A stretch of 64,000 bases of DNA from Punctularia strigosozonata HHB-11173 SS5 (lineage: Eukaryota > Basidiomycota > Agaricomycetes > Corticiales > Punctulariaceae). A program made the translations under genes and the position numbers. The DNA lies in assembly GCF_000264995.1 (NCBI RefSeq), contig NW_006767445.1, positions 239,346 to 303,345 of the forward strand, written 5' to 3'. The notes beneath the pieces were generated by a model. The model was not told the origin of the DNA, made no database searches, and saw nothing but the letters and a program-made list of their open reading frames with translations. This document shows, piece after piece, positions 1 through 9,321 of this stretch; position 1 is the stretch's first letter, and the number at the start of each line of letters is the position of its first letter.

Positions 1-174
1 AAGGCCCCTCCGCGCATTCGCGGAACAATGGCTCGCCGATTACAAGGGCCCTACGGTGGCGTGAGAAAGCGCAGGTGACCGTGTCCATCGGCAGGCATCT
101 GAAGTCGCAGTGAGTCCATAGACGTTGCGACAGCTAATCTAAATAATAACCTTTTTTTCCTGGAGGGGGGAGGA
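1..174 (+). mobile_element. 3' internal end of an LTR retrotransposon
   Basis: This stretch lies directly before a long terminal repeat and ends in a purine-rich run (about 161-174), the usual polypurine tract that primes plus-strand synthesis. Only the last part of the internal region is in the window, so coding domains cannot be assigned. The element extends off the left edge. The Gypsy/Ty3 assignment rests on general appearance only. It is a fossil or element fragment as far as can be seen here. Confidence 0.55.
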
Positions 175-571
175 TGTAAGGGTAGAATAGACTTACCCTT
201 AAGTAATTAGTCAGCCGCTCAAAGCGGCTTGATGCAATCACTTACCACCGCGTCCTATTGGACGCGGGCAACACTTATGACAAAGCGGGCGCCCAGTACC
301 ATATGGCGCCCCTTTAACTATAATCCGGACCGCTAAGATATAAGCACCGTACAGACAATCATGTATGTCGTCTTTTAGCTCAATAACACTCGGTTCTGTT
401 CTGTTTCGGTCTAGTCGCGTCGTAGCATAGCTTTACATAAGCTATATACTTTACACCACCCCCACCGCCTACCAGAGGCGTCCAGGCCTAAGGTCGCTCC
501 GCGACCAAGGGCTAGAAGTTTACGATCGCAAGATTGAGGAGGAGGATGAATTAGTAGTAGAAGTAGTTACA
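175..571 (+). mobile_element. 3' LTR of a Gypsy-like LTR retrotransposon
   Basis: The repeat begins TGTAAG and ends GTTACA, giving the short inverted ends expected of an LTR, and it follows a polypurine tract. It is 397 bp, a normal size for a fungal LTR. A TATA-like GATATAAG near 336-343 could be the internal promoter. The partner 5' LTR is outside the window, so insertion age cannot be estimated from LTR divergence and the target-site duplication cannot be confirmed. No LTR-like copy of it was noticed elsewhere in the window. Confidence 0.65.
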
Positions 572-1354
572 GCCCGTGTACAAGTCTACCATACGGTCCG
601 CCGCTTCGGACTATAAACACGGATTAACAACAACGCCCAAGAAAGCACTGAACATGGAACAACATTGAAAAACATTGACCTCTCTTTTTTGCTTTTCTCT
701 TTGCTTGGCCTTCACCTCCCTGGTCGTTGAAGCTGACGAACTGAACCGAGGCAATAAATAATCGCAGTACTTGCAACATCTTAAACATCTTTGGAAAGTG
801 TAGTGCCTTAACGGCCCGTCAACCAACCGGAACGATGAAGATGGAATGTCAGATGGGAGAACTGGAGGTCGTCCTACCTATATCGGCCTCAGCATCTCCA
901 CGAGGCTCAAGATATAATGTATGTGCATCCAGATCGACAAGCTTCTAGAGGTGAACGTAGCACGCATCGCTGACCGAGATCAGGCTCCAGATGAAATTGA
1001 GAAGCTCTGGTAGCGGTTCTCGTCATGCGTCTACTACGCCTCCAAGAAGGCCGCCGCTGTACTGAATTGCCTCGTCACAAACGCGGCGCAATCTTCGCAT
1101 GCAATATCCTCCCAGTCCCTTCATTCCTCCGTCATATCATACCATACCTCGGTGCGCCTCGCCGCCTTCATCACCCTAACGTCGTCACGAGACGACTCCG
1201 GCGAATCTTCGGCGACCATGATCTCCTCGCCGTGACCCGACGCGAAGTATAGTCGATGCGCCCTCCTCCCCCGACGGCCCTCCAGGCCCTCTTTATAGAT
1301 GCCTTCGTCAACGTCCTGCCTGTACTCGTCGCGTATGTGTGTCTGACTCCCGAG
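572..1354. other. Intergenic, upstream of carboxylesterase
   Basis: No supportable gene. Short open frames occur on both strands without recognisable motifs. A TATA-like TTTATAG at about 1292-1298 lies some 60 nt above the chosen carboxylesterase start and may be its core promoter. Confidence 0.5.
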
Positions 1355-3725
1355 ATGATTGCATCGCTTGCGTCCTGGCTGCTGTCTCTGACCGTTGTCG
1401 TGGCCGCGACGCCCTCTCCGAAAACGCTCTCAAGCTCGCTCACCTTTCTTTACCAGAATGATCTCAACTGTTGAGTCGTTCCTCTGAGCCTTCCTAGCCG
1501 ATTTCGCTGACGGTATCGTTGCAGGGACTAGCGCCACGGACCACGCCGGCGCCATCCTCATCGAACCTCGGAATAACCAGGCTGCAATTTCGGCATGCGC
1601 GGCGCTCAGCGAAAACTTGCTCTCGGCCAATGGACCTCACTTCGTCTCAGACGTGACGTCCCTCTTGTCGTACCTCGCATTCCAGGACCATTACCCCGCG
1701 GAACAAGAATACTGGATCGCCTCCCCCTCCGCGAAGACTTGCAGGACCGTTACGAAGGGGGCCAAAGTACAAACAACGTCGTGCCAGAAGACGCTTCCCG
1801 CGTTGTGTTCCCAGAGCGCGCCTTACCGTCCTGCTAGCGACCAGGTGAGCGGCATGACTAGCTTGATAATGCCACACTGACGCATATCCAGGACAAAGAT
1901 CCCAAATGGCGAGTCACTGTGAGCGCGGAAGACTTAACGGTGACAGGGTATATGCGCATATATTCGTGCTTGCGCACCTGGAGCCTGACTGATTGCCAGG
2001 TACCGCGACCACCTCTCCTTCCGCTTCCTCGGCCTCCCATACGCGAACACTCCGGAGCGGTTCACTTACTCTACGCTATACTCAGGGTCACGAAAAGACC
2101 TTAACGCGACCGACTACGGGTCCCAATGCGTCCAAGCCGGTAGCACCTCCGGGAGCGAGGACTGCCTCTTCCTCAACATTTTCACGCCCTTCATCCCCAA
2201 GGCCGGAACACCGTTATCCACGCTGAAACCCGTCATGTTCCACATTCACGGCGGCGCGTTCACTGGTGGGACCGGGAACGATGCGACCTTCGACGGCGGC
2301 GCGCTTGCCTCCCGGGGCGACGTCGTCGTGGTCGACATCAACTACCGCCTCTCCACCCTCGGCTTCCTCGCCCTCCCCGACGGCACCACCAACGGCAACT
2401 TCGGGATCGGCGACATGACCGTCGCCCTCGCTTGGGTGCAAAGGTACATATCCGCGTTCGGCGGCGATCCGGCGAGGGTCACGATACTGGGACAATCGGC
2501 GGGCGCGGCGGCGACGAGGGCCCTGCTCGCGAGTCCGGAGGCGATCGGGAAGTTCGCGGCGGCGATTCCAATGAGCAATCTGGTGGGGGAGAACTATGCG
2601 ACGACGTACTCGCTCTACTACACCATTCCGCAGTTGCAGCCTGTGGCGGTAGACCCGATATTGGCCGCGACCGGGTGCAACGAAACCGACTCCGCTGCTG
2701 TCCTAATGTGCCTTCGCAAGGTCGACGCGAACACGTTGGTCAACCTTCCCACTGTCGCTCGGTGCGTCTTTTCCACCTCCATGCACATGCTTCCAATCTA
2801 GACCATGGTCCACCAGATTCGTCGTGATTGATGGCAAATATGTCACGTCCAAGCAGCTCCCTGTTGACGGTTCCAGTCCTGCCGCACATGTGCCCGTTGT
2901 GATGGGATTCATGCGTGACGACGGCGCTGCCTTCATCGGATACCCGCAAAATACCAACATCACCTCTAACATTGCCAGCGTTCTGTACGTCCATCCAACT
3001 TGGAGGTCCGCCTTACAACTTAATTTTGCCAGGTCGAGCCCCTCCCCGTCCGAGGTTGAAGCCTCCGGGCTCTTCCCTGTCCCTTCTGGCACGAACGCGA
3101 CGCTGGACGTGTTCAATGTCACCGCGCGAATCACGACCGACGTCGAGTTCCGCTGCCTTGACCAGGCTGCCGCCATCTCCGCCCTCAACCACGACGTCTT
3201 CCCGAAAATTTGGTTCTACCAGTTCGATCGGTCGTACCAAACGCCCGGGTTTGACCCGAACGCGCCCGTGTGCGATGCGCCCATCGATGCCGCGCACCCT
3301 CATGGCGATCCGTCGAAAGAGTACTTCAAGTCAGTGCTCCTCTTTTTTTCCCGTCTCCTTTGCTCGCCTCTAACAAAGGTTTGCCGTGCAGGTGTCACTC
3401 CGGCGAGCTGTACTTTGTCTGGGGCACGTTGGGCCAATTCCAGCTGCCCTTCCGCGACGATAACGACCTTCCATTCTCCCAGCTAGCGGCAGACACGTGG
3501 TCCGCCTTCGCGCGCGAGCACGATCCTAATCCGTCGACGGCGTACCTGAAAGCTCGCGGGTACACGAGCACGCTCGCGCTCGTGGAGAAAGCGGGAGAAT
3601 GGAAACCTCTTACGAAAGGGAACGATAGGGCGCTCCGGATCATGGACATGCCACCTCGGACGGCCAGTTTCCAGGACGAGGCTCAATGCAAGTTCCTCGG
3701 ACTCCCCTTCAATTACTACGGTTGA
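1355..3725 (+). CDS. Secreted type-B carboxylesterase/lipase with N-terminal extension
   Basis: Hydrolyses carboxylic esters outside the cell; the substrate is unknown. Seven exons are inferred (1355-1469, 1525-1844, 1892-1947, 2000-2761, 2817-2984, 3033-3329, 3392-3725), giving 683 residues in frame. The start gives a hydrophobic signal peptide (MIASLASWLLSLTVVVAA). About 140 residues precede the catalytic fold and contain a YWIAS...C...LPALCSQSAP pattern with paired cysteines. The alpha/beta-hydrolase fold follows, with FHIHGGAF (oxyanion hole), GQSAGA (nucleophilic serine), FMRDDGAAF (likely acid) and CHSGELYF (likely catalytic histidine). Several N-glycosylation sites are visible. The family assignment is firm. 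The role of the extension is unknown; its spacing recalls a C-type-lectin-like fold, which is inference. The TGA stop lies at 3723-3725. Confidence 0.9.
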
Positions 3726-4187
3726 CCGCATACGTGATGTGCAGAAGCTGAAATGTATAATATATATAATATATATATGTGTATTCGGCTAGACGCTTGG
3801 TCGCATCGCTGAGAGAGAAAAGATCGTTTTATGCAAGCATATATCTCTCAACACTATGGAAACTTCAAAGCGGCTGGTGCCCACGGTATGTAGAGAGCTG
3901 ATATCATAGCTTTAAATTGATTGTACACTGTACATCTTATGATACGAACAGGGATACAGCTGGAACATGCACGTCAGACCAGATGACAATGTTACATTTA
4001 TGCACACGCGAGCCTGCGCGCCGGGGTTAAGGAGTGTGAAGTCCGTAATATGAGGATGAAAACACGAGTAAGGAGCGAGTAATGTGTCATACGCGACACC
4101 TGTATCTATGTGCAAGGTAAGGACGGGGTAGGTTTAAGTGCTTACGCAGGGATCGGAAAAGATCTCAAGCACCGTCCGCGCGTGGCA
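3726..4187. other. Convergent 3' intergenic spacer
   Basis: Lies between the 3' ends of the carboxylesterase (+) and the minus-strand gene that ends at 4188. It contains an AT-rich TATATAATATATATATG run at about 3757-3780, plausibly part of the 3' processing region. No gene seen. Confidence 0.5.
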
Positions 4188-6500
4188 TTATGCAATGAGT
4201 TGCAAAGTCGGCGTCGGCAATAATCGCTTCGGCAGCGTCGGCGTAGCCGGTGCTGTCGGTCTGGGGGCGTCGGCGGGCAGCATATCAACCTGGCGCGGCA
4301 TCTCATAAGTCGAGCCAGTAGGGTCGAGACTGGCCCGCTCGTCCCACATCGAGCCTGACCACGCGTCTTCGGCATCTGAGAGACAGAAGAAGTCGATGCA
4401 CGGGCCTATGGGGGCACTCCCCCGCTTATTCCCCAGACCATGTCGGTGTAGGACCTCGATGTTCACGTTCCAAGACACCTCGTTCACATCCGTCGTCCAG
4501 AGGCTGACCAGGCGCATGCGTTCGAGCGTCATGTACTTGAAACGTCCATCCGGGTTTTCTGTCTGGACCGTCTATAAGAGCGTAGGCGTCAGTCACCAGA
4601 GAAGAGACAGCATGCCGGAACGTGCACGCACATCTAGAAAGTTCGCAGCAAGTCCGGCGATGCGCACAACGAGTTCCCGGAGACTAATCGATTCTCCATC
4701 GCCCTTGGTATCGCGCACAGACAGCCTCCATGAACGGGTAGTCCAGCGTGTGAAGTTCTGCGCGCATGGGAGAACAAACGATCAGCTCATGGTAACTTGG
4801 AAGTCGTTCAATGGAGTATCGACGTACTTTTTTAACATCCAGGCATATGTGAACTTCAATCGATTTTTGTGTCGTAGCGATATTGGCAAATGGTCGACTG
4901 TCCGCATCGACGAGCTCCGGTAATTGCGGAATAACATCGTCATCCTCCGCACGCGCGTCCGACAAGGTGATGCCTATACCACGATGGTTCCGCATTTCCT
5001 GCCACCGGTTTCGGACAGGGATGACCCTATGCGTTTTCAGGGGCGGCTCCTTCAGCGGCGTAGCAAGCGATCGGTGGGCTAGCTGCTCCGTCTTGGATGG
5101 TATCATCGAGCATTCGGCGATGGTCTCATTCTTCTTCGGTTCCTTGCTGGACGGCGGGGTAGAGGTCGGGGCGGGACTCGTAGGCGACGGATCGAGAACG
5201 GGAGGGTATTGTCGTTTACGCTGCTTGCGTTGAGGCGTAATAGGCGTCTTCCCGGCACGCATCAAGGCGTTCGGAAGTAAGGGAAGCCCTGCTGCTTTGC
5301 CCTCGTCGTCTTCAGATAAAGGGGCCGTCGGGGAGCGGAGGGGAGTGGACGGCGTCGCGCGCGTAGGGCTCAAGTCGGGGCTCGCCATTCGCGCGTCCGA
5401 GGTGTACGCGTCCAGCTCGGCTTGGGTAGATGTCGTTGCGCTTTGGGTACGAGCCCGCTTGGAAGGACCAGGGGTGGACGGAAAGGTGTTCTTCCTGGGC
5501 CGTTTCAAAGGAGACTGGGCACCATCTTGTCCGGACAACTGGAGGACGTCTGGGTCTAGGGAGGTTGCAGGCGGCGAGTAAACGCCAGTCGCGGGGCGTT
5601 GCGCGCGTGGTGAGGACGCCCGCGGGCGTCGACCAGTCTGGACAGGCGCATCTGAAATCGCGTTGACATCTTCAACATTGCCTGTTGGCAGCTCGGGAAA
5701 CGGGGTGGTGTTCATGGGTGCGCATATCGGCGCGCCGAGGAAAGGAAGCAGGATCCGCGGTCCTATAGGGAAAGGACGCCCTTGGACACGTGGTGGCAGG
5801 GGCATCCCGGCGGGGAAGAAGTACGGACCATGGTTGACAACGGCCTGCCTAGAGTAACCCGGGTGGGAGGGCCGTTGGTGTTGCTGTATCATCCCTTCTG
5901 GGGAGAAGAACGGGCCATGGTGGTTATCGGCTTGCCCAGAGTCATTCCGTATGGAGGGGTGCCACTGGCGCTGCATGGGTAATTGATATCCAGTCGGAGG
6001 CACGTTCGCCCTTGGGTGCGGACCATATTGCGCATATTGAACGGGCGGTTGAGCTTGCATATGGGCAGAAGGCGATTGCTGCACCATGGCTGTGTGATAC
6101 GCATTCTCGGGCGGGACTTGGAGAGGAGGGAGGACGCTGTACCGTGGAGACGCCGAAGAGGAAGAATAATGGGTATAATTGCACGTGGCTTGCGCAGCAA
6201 CGCCGGATGTGTCTATGGCCTGAATCGGACACGTTCTGTGGGTCATCTGCGTCTGCGGAACTTGGGGAGGGCCTGCCTGCACCGGCGTATGCTGGGGATG
6301 AGCGATCGCAGAAGGCGATCCCATGGCGAGCTCGGGCGGTATGGGGGCGAAGCCACTCTGCGCCGGCGCCGCCTGGCGAGCGTTGGTCTGGTGCGATGGG
6401 GCCCTACTCTGAGCTTGACATTAATGTTCGTCGCAGGTGGCGATCAGGAAGCGGAGATACTCACTGCGGGTCCTTGATGAGGAGGTGGAGACGAGTTCAT
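4188..6500 (-). CDS. Uncharacterised Pro/Ser-rich protein with conserved-looking C-terminal region
   Basis: Four exons are inferred (6500-6465, 6408-4828, 4757-4632, 4571-4188), giving 708 residues in frame. The first about 500 residues are low complexity: Pro/Gln/His/Tyr-rich, then Ser/Thr-Pro with short basic runs (KRPRK, PSKRAR) that could be nuclear localisation signals. The last about 200 residues look folded: WQEMRNHRGIGI, then EVHICLDVKK, FTRWTTRSWRL, LRELVVRIAGLAANFL and VNEVSWNVNIEVLHRHGLG. I do not recognise this domain. The composition suggests a nuclear regulatory protein, which is inference only. The first exon encodes just 12 residues (MNSSPPPHQGPA) and depends on a GTGAGT...CTCAG intron. 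The neighbours give no functional hint. Confidence 0.7.
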
Positions 6501-7065
6501 GTTCGGAAATCTGGGAGATGCCTTACTTTTGGGATTAAGAATGAGTATCGGATCGATGCTTTTTTGGGGTGAAGTGCCTTCCTCGAGGCGCGGTATAAGT
6601 ACCGCAGCCAGTGAATGGTGGCCCGGGTGGACGTAGGATCGATCGTTGTAACTAGGCCACCGAAGAGTTCTTCAATTGGTGGCTAACGCGGGTTCGACAA
6701 GGGCCATCTATGATTGGGCGACCAGAACCACGACGGGGCCAATGCTACAAGTTTCTTGCTGGACGCGCATTGTGATAGAGGATAAGCGGGCCACAGAGGG
6801 AAAGACACGGTTTCGAAGCGAACGTCGAAGGAAGCATTCAGGATCAACGTCAATAGTCCGAGATGTTCGTGATAGCGTTCAAGGTCCCCTGAGCGCCAGG
6901 TTCGGCGCCATGGTTGCATGTCGCGTATCGTGCGCCGCTCAATGATTGCCCCAGTAGCACGGGAAGTAACTTAAGTACATTCAATGAAGGACCAAAGTGG
7001 TGGCTGGCGCGGGAGGCCACCAGTCAGGAGCCGCACAGTAAGTAATGAGGCCCGTCCGCAAGGCC
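6501..7065. other. Intergenic spacer
   Basis: Lies between two minus-strand genes and should hold the promoter of the gene starting at 6500. An 89-codon frame at 6676-6945 (+) has no motif and is probably chance. Nothing else seen. Confidence 0.4.
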
Positions 7066-8187
7066 TCATGCGCGAACGAACTGTCGTGGCGGTCCAGCTA
7101 CGGCTGGCTTCAATACACCTAGGTGCGCTATGAACGTACAAGCATTGTCAGCGGCGGCCGAGTATATGCGCATATACCCGGACGTACCAGGCTTTCTGTC
7201 CCAGGCTTTCGACTGCGTGGCACTCGTACTCTTCTTCGACGCCTTTGTCGCTGGCTTAACATCGAGGTTGAGCGCGCGGTCGACGAACTTGCGCGCTTTG
7301 GCGCTCGGTAGCGCGCCGCGCGGTGTCACAGCAGGGCGTGATTGCAGCGGTGGGAGTTTGCGGACCGTGCGGGAGCCGAGCACGGAGTCTTTAGGTTTGC
7401 GGGAGACGGAGGGGCGTTTGCGTTTCCGCTTGGAGTCAGCCTTGGATGGAGCCGATGGGCGTGAAGAGGGCGCGATGAGCGTGCGTTTGGTAGATGTAGT
7501 GGTGAAGAGGTCATCCGGAAGATAGCGAGGAAGGCCGGAGGTGGATATCGAGGATCGAGAGCATGAGGTGAATGACTGGGTTTGGCCGTCTTCCTCGTTT
7601 TCGGCGAGGTCTTCATCCTCAGTGTCGTTGAAATCTTCCTCTTTGAAGTGATGAACGTCCTCATCGTCCTCTTCTTCGTCAGAAGATAGGCTGGACCTGT
7701 TATTCTCCCGGCCAATTTCGTCATCCTCGTCTTCTTCAACCTCATTCCGAGAGTCATCCTCTTCCTGTTCATCCTCATCCCCATCCATCATCTCATCGTC
7801 GTCTTCGTCCTCATCTTCATCCTCATCTTCCGCATCCTGCATCGCCCTCCGCATTCGCGCCTCAAGGCCATCATCTCCACCCTCGTCGTCGTCGTCGTCG
7901 TCACCGCCCTCTACCTCCACCTTTCTCCTCTTCTCCGCCGGCCGCTTTCCTTTCTCAGCTCCGATACGAAGTTCTTCCGTCTTAGCAGCTGCAGCTGCTG
8001 CTGCGCGCTCCTTCAGTCGCTTGTCCCTGGCCTGATTCTCCTCCTTGCGCTTCCGTTTTTGCGACGTGTGGAACTCGGCGAGCGCGCGTTCTTGGCCCTT
8101 GGCGAGCTTTTTGGTTTGCGAAGTAGAGAAAGCCTCTGGGGCATCCGAGTCGGATCCAGAGCCGGAGTCAACCCGAGCTCTAGCCAT
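7066..8187 (-). CDS. Acidic/basic nucleolar protein, probably U3 snoRNA-associated (Utp16/Bud21-like)
   Basis: Two exons (8187-7188, 7118-7066), 350 residues. The N-terminus carries a lysine/arginine-rich helix (KKLAKGQERALAEFHTSQK..., alanine run, KRPAEKRRK). A long Asp/Glu tract spans about residues 95-190. A basic region follows (SKRKRKRPSVSRKPK) and a C-terminal segment with GSRTVRKLPPL, AKARKFVDRALNL and KAWDRKPG, ending VAGPPRQFVRA. Order and composition match my recollection of fungal Utp16/Bud21 proteins of the small-subunit processome, which act in 18S rRNA maturation in the nucleolus. This is recollection, not a search. The intron uses a GTACGT donor; without it the reading frame also stays open, adding 23 residues, so intron retention would not be obvious. 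Confidence 0.65.
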   Translation of the reverse strand: MARARVDSGSGSDSDAPEAFSTSQTKKLAKGQERALAEFHTSQKRKRKEENQARDKRLKERAAAAAAAKTEELRIGAEKGKRPAEKRRKVEVEGGDDDDDDEGGDDGLEARMRRAMQDAEDEDEDEDEDDDEMMDGDEDEQEEDDSRNEVEEDEDDEIGRENNRSSLSSDEEEDDEDVHHFKEEDFNDTEDEDLAENEEDGQTQSFTSCSRSSISTSGLPRYLPDDLFTTTSTKRTLIAPSSRPSAPSKADSKRKRKRPSVSRKPKDSVLGSRTVRKLPPLQSRPAVTPRGALPSAKARKFVDRALNLDVKPATKASKKSTSATQSKAWDRKPGTSGYMRIYSAAADNACTFIAHLGVLKPAVAGPPRQFVRA

Positions 8188-9321
8188 GATGGCACCTGTG
8201 TAGTTATAGGCCGAACTTATTGGCGATGTACAGTAGGCTCCAGGCAACGGCGGAAGAAAAGTATGGGAGTATCACGTGCCTGATTGTGGCGACGGGTAAG
8301 CTTTGTAAGCGAAGTGTAGCCACACGGTTTAGAGTTCCTCAAAGTTCATACAATAGACCGGGGTAAGTCTCGTTGAGTGCGCAGGAGAAAGCTAGAGTAC
8401 AATGTTCGAGTACTCTACTTTTATACTACTGAGGCCCTACGTGTCAGTCTTTATTTCTTTTACTAGATATACGTGGCTTTATGGGGTTTTGTACATGAGG
8501 CAGAGGAACGTTCGTCGGGGAGGGTCTCTATCGGCGGCCCAATGGTGGCGCTACACTGATTCAATGGTCACATGCGGCTGTATTTCCCGTCATCGCAATC
8601 CCGTCATGACTCAGAGTCCCCCTGGAGGTTCAAGAGAAGATTTCTTCTGTAAAAAATATGAAGAATCGGACAACTGCAGTCTTCTACAGAGTTTCGATAT
8701 TCAGCTCCGGTGATCATATTAAGCTGTGTACAGCGTTGCCGAATCGCATATGACAGTCCTTCGTGCCATGAGGCCAGAAAGGCGCTGGCTCGATAGAATC
8801 ATAACGAGCCCGGACGCCGGCCCAGTCGGACCTGTGCGATCGCACGTGGCTAAATACCGATCGCAAGTGCTCCCACGCTCATTGCCTCAGCTTCTTTGAG
8901 TTCAGTCGTCCGAGACATAACGCGTTACACCGCGACCTCACTGAATCCCTGTACAAGTGATTCCTCCTCCTCTGCAGGCCGTCGCTGCTGTCTCATTGCT
9001 GGTATCAGCCTCAAAGGCTACTCATCATCATCGAAGCCCTGAAGCTAGCGCGGGGACAGTTTCATTTCACCCTGGTGATTCACTACATAGCTCCGAGCCA
9101 CCGCCTTGCCAGGATAGCTTGCTACGCCTCAAGGACACTGCTGAGTACATAAGGATCCACAATCCTGTCATCTCTTCCTCCCTCCGAGTCACTCGCGCCT
9201 GAAGATCAGACTGTCTCTGCGTACCAAGCGGCTTTAGCGCCCAAGCTTGCCTAATCCGGGATCTTTCGCCTCTCCTCCGGCCCATCATCTCTCTTCCACC
9301 TCAATCAACCAAAGCAAGACA
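8188..9321. other. Divergent promoter region
   Basis: About 1.1 kb between two head-to-head genes, the Utp16-like gene (-) and the metacaspase (+), so it should hold both promoters. A 103-codon frame (8402-8713, +) shows no family resemblance. A pyrimidine-rich stretch precedes the metacaspase ATG. No RNA gene or repeat seen. Confidence 0.45.

Noticed and set aside
7119-7187. Utp16-like gene read without its intron
   Set aside because: The 69-nt segment is open in frame, but it has a GTACGT donor and CTAG acceptor, and removing it joins AWDRKPG to VLKPAVAG, which suits the family better.
8402-8713. 103-codon plus-strand frame with hydrophobic start
   Set aside because: The hydrophobic stretch is aromatic and irregular, not a convincing signal peptide, and nothing follows that resembles a mature protein.
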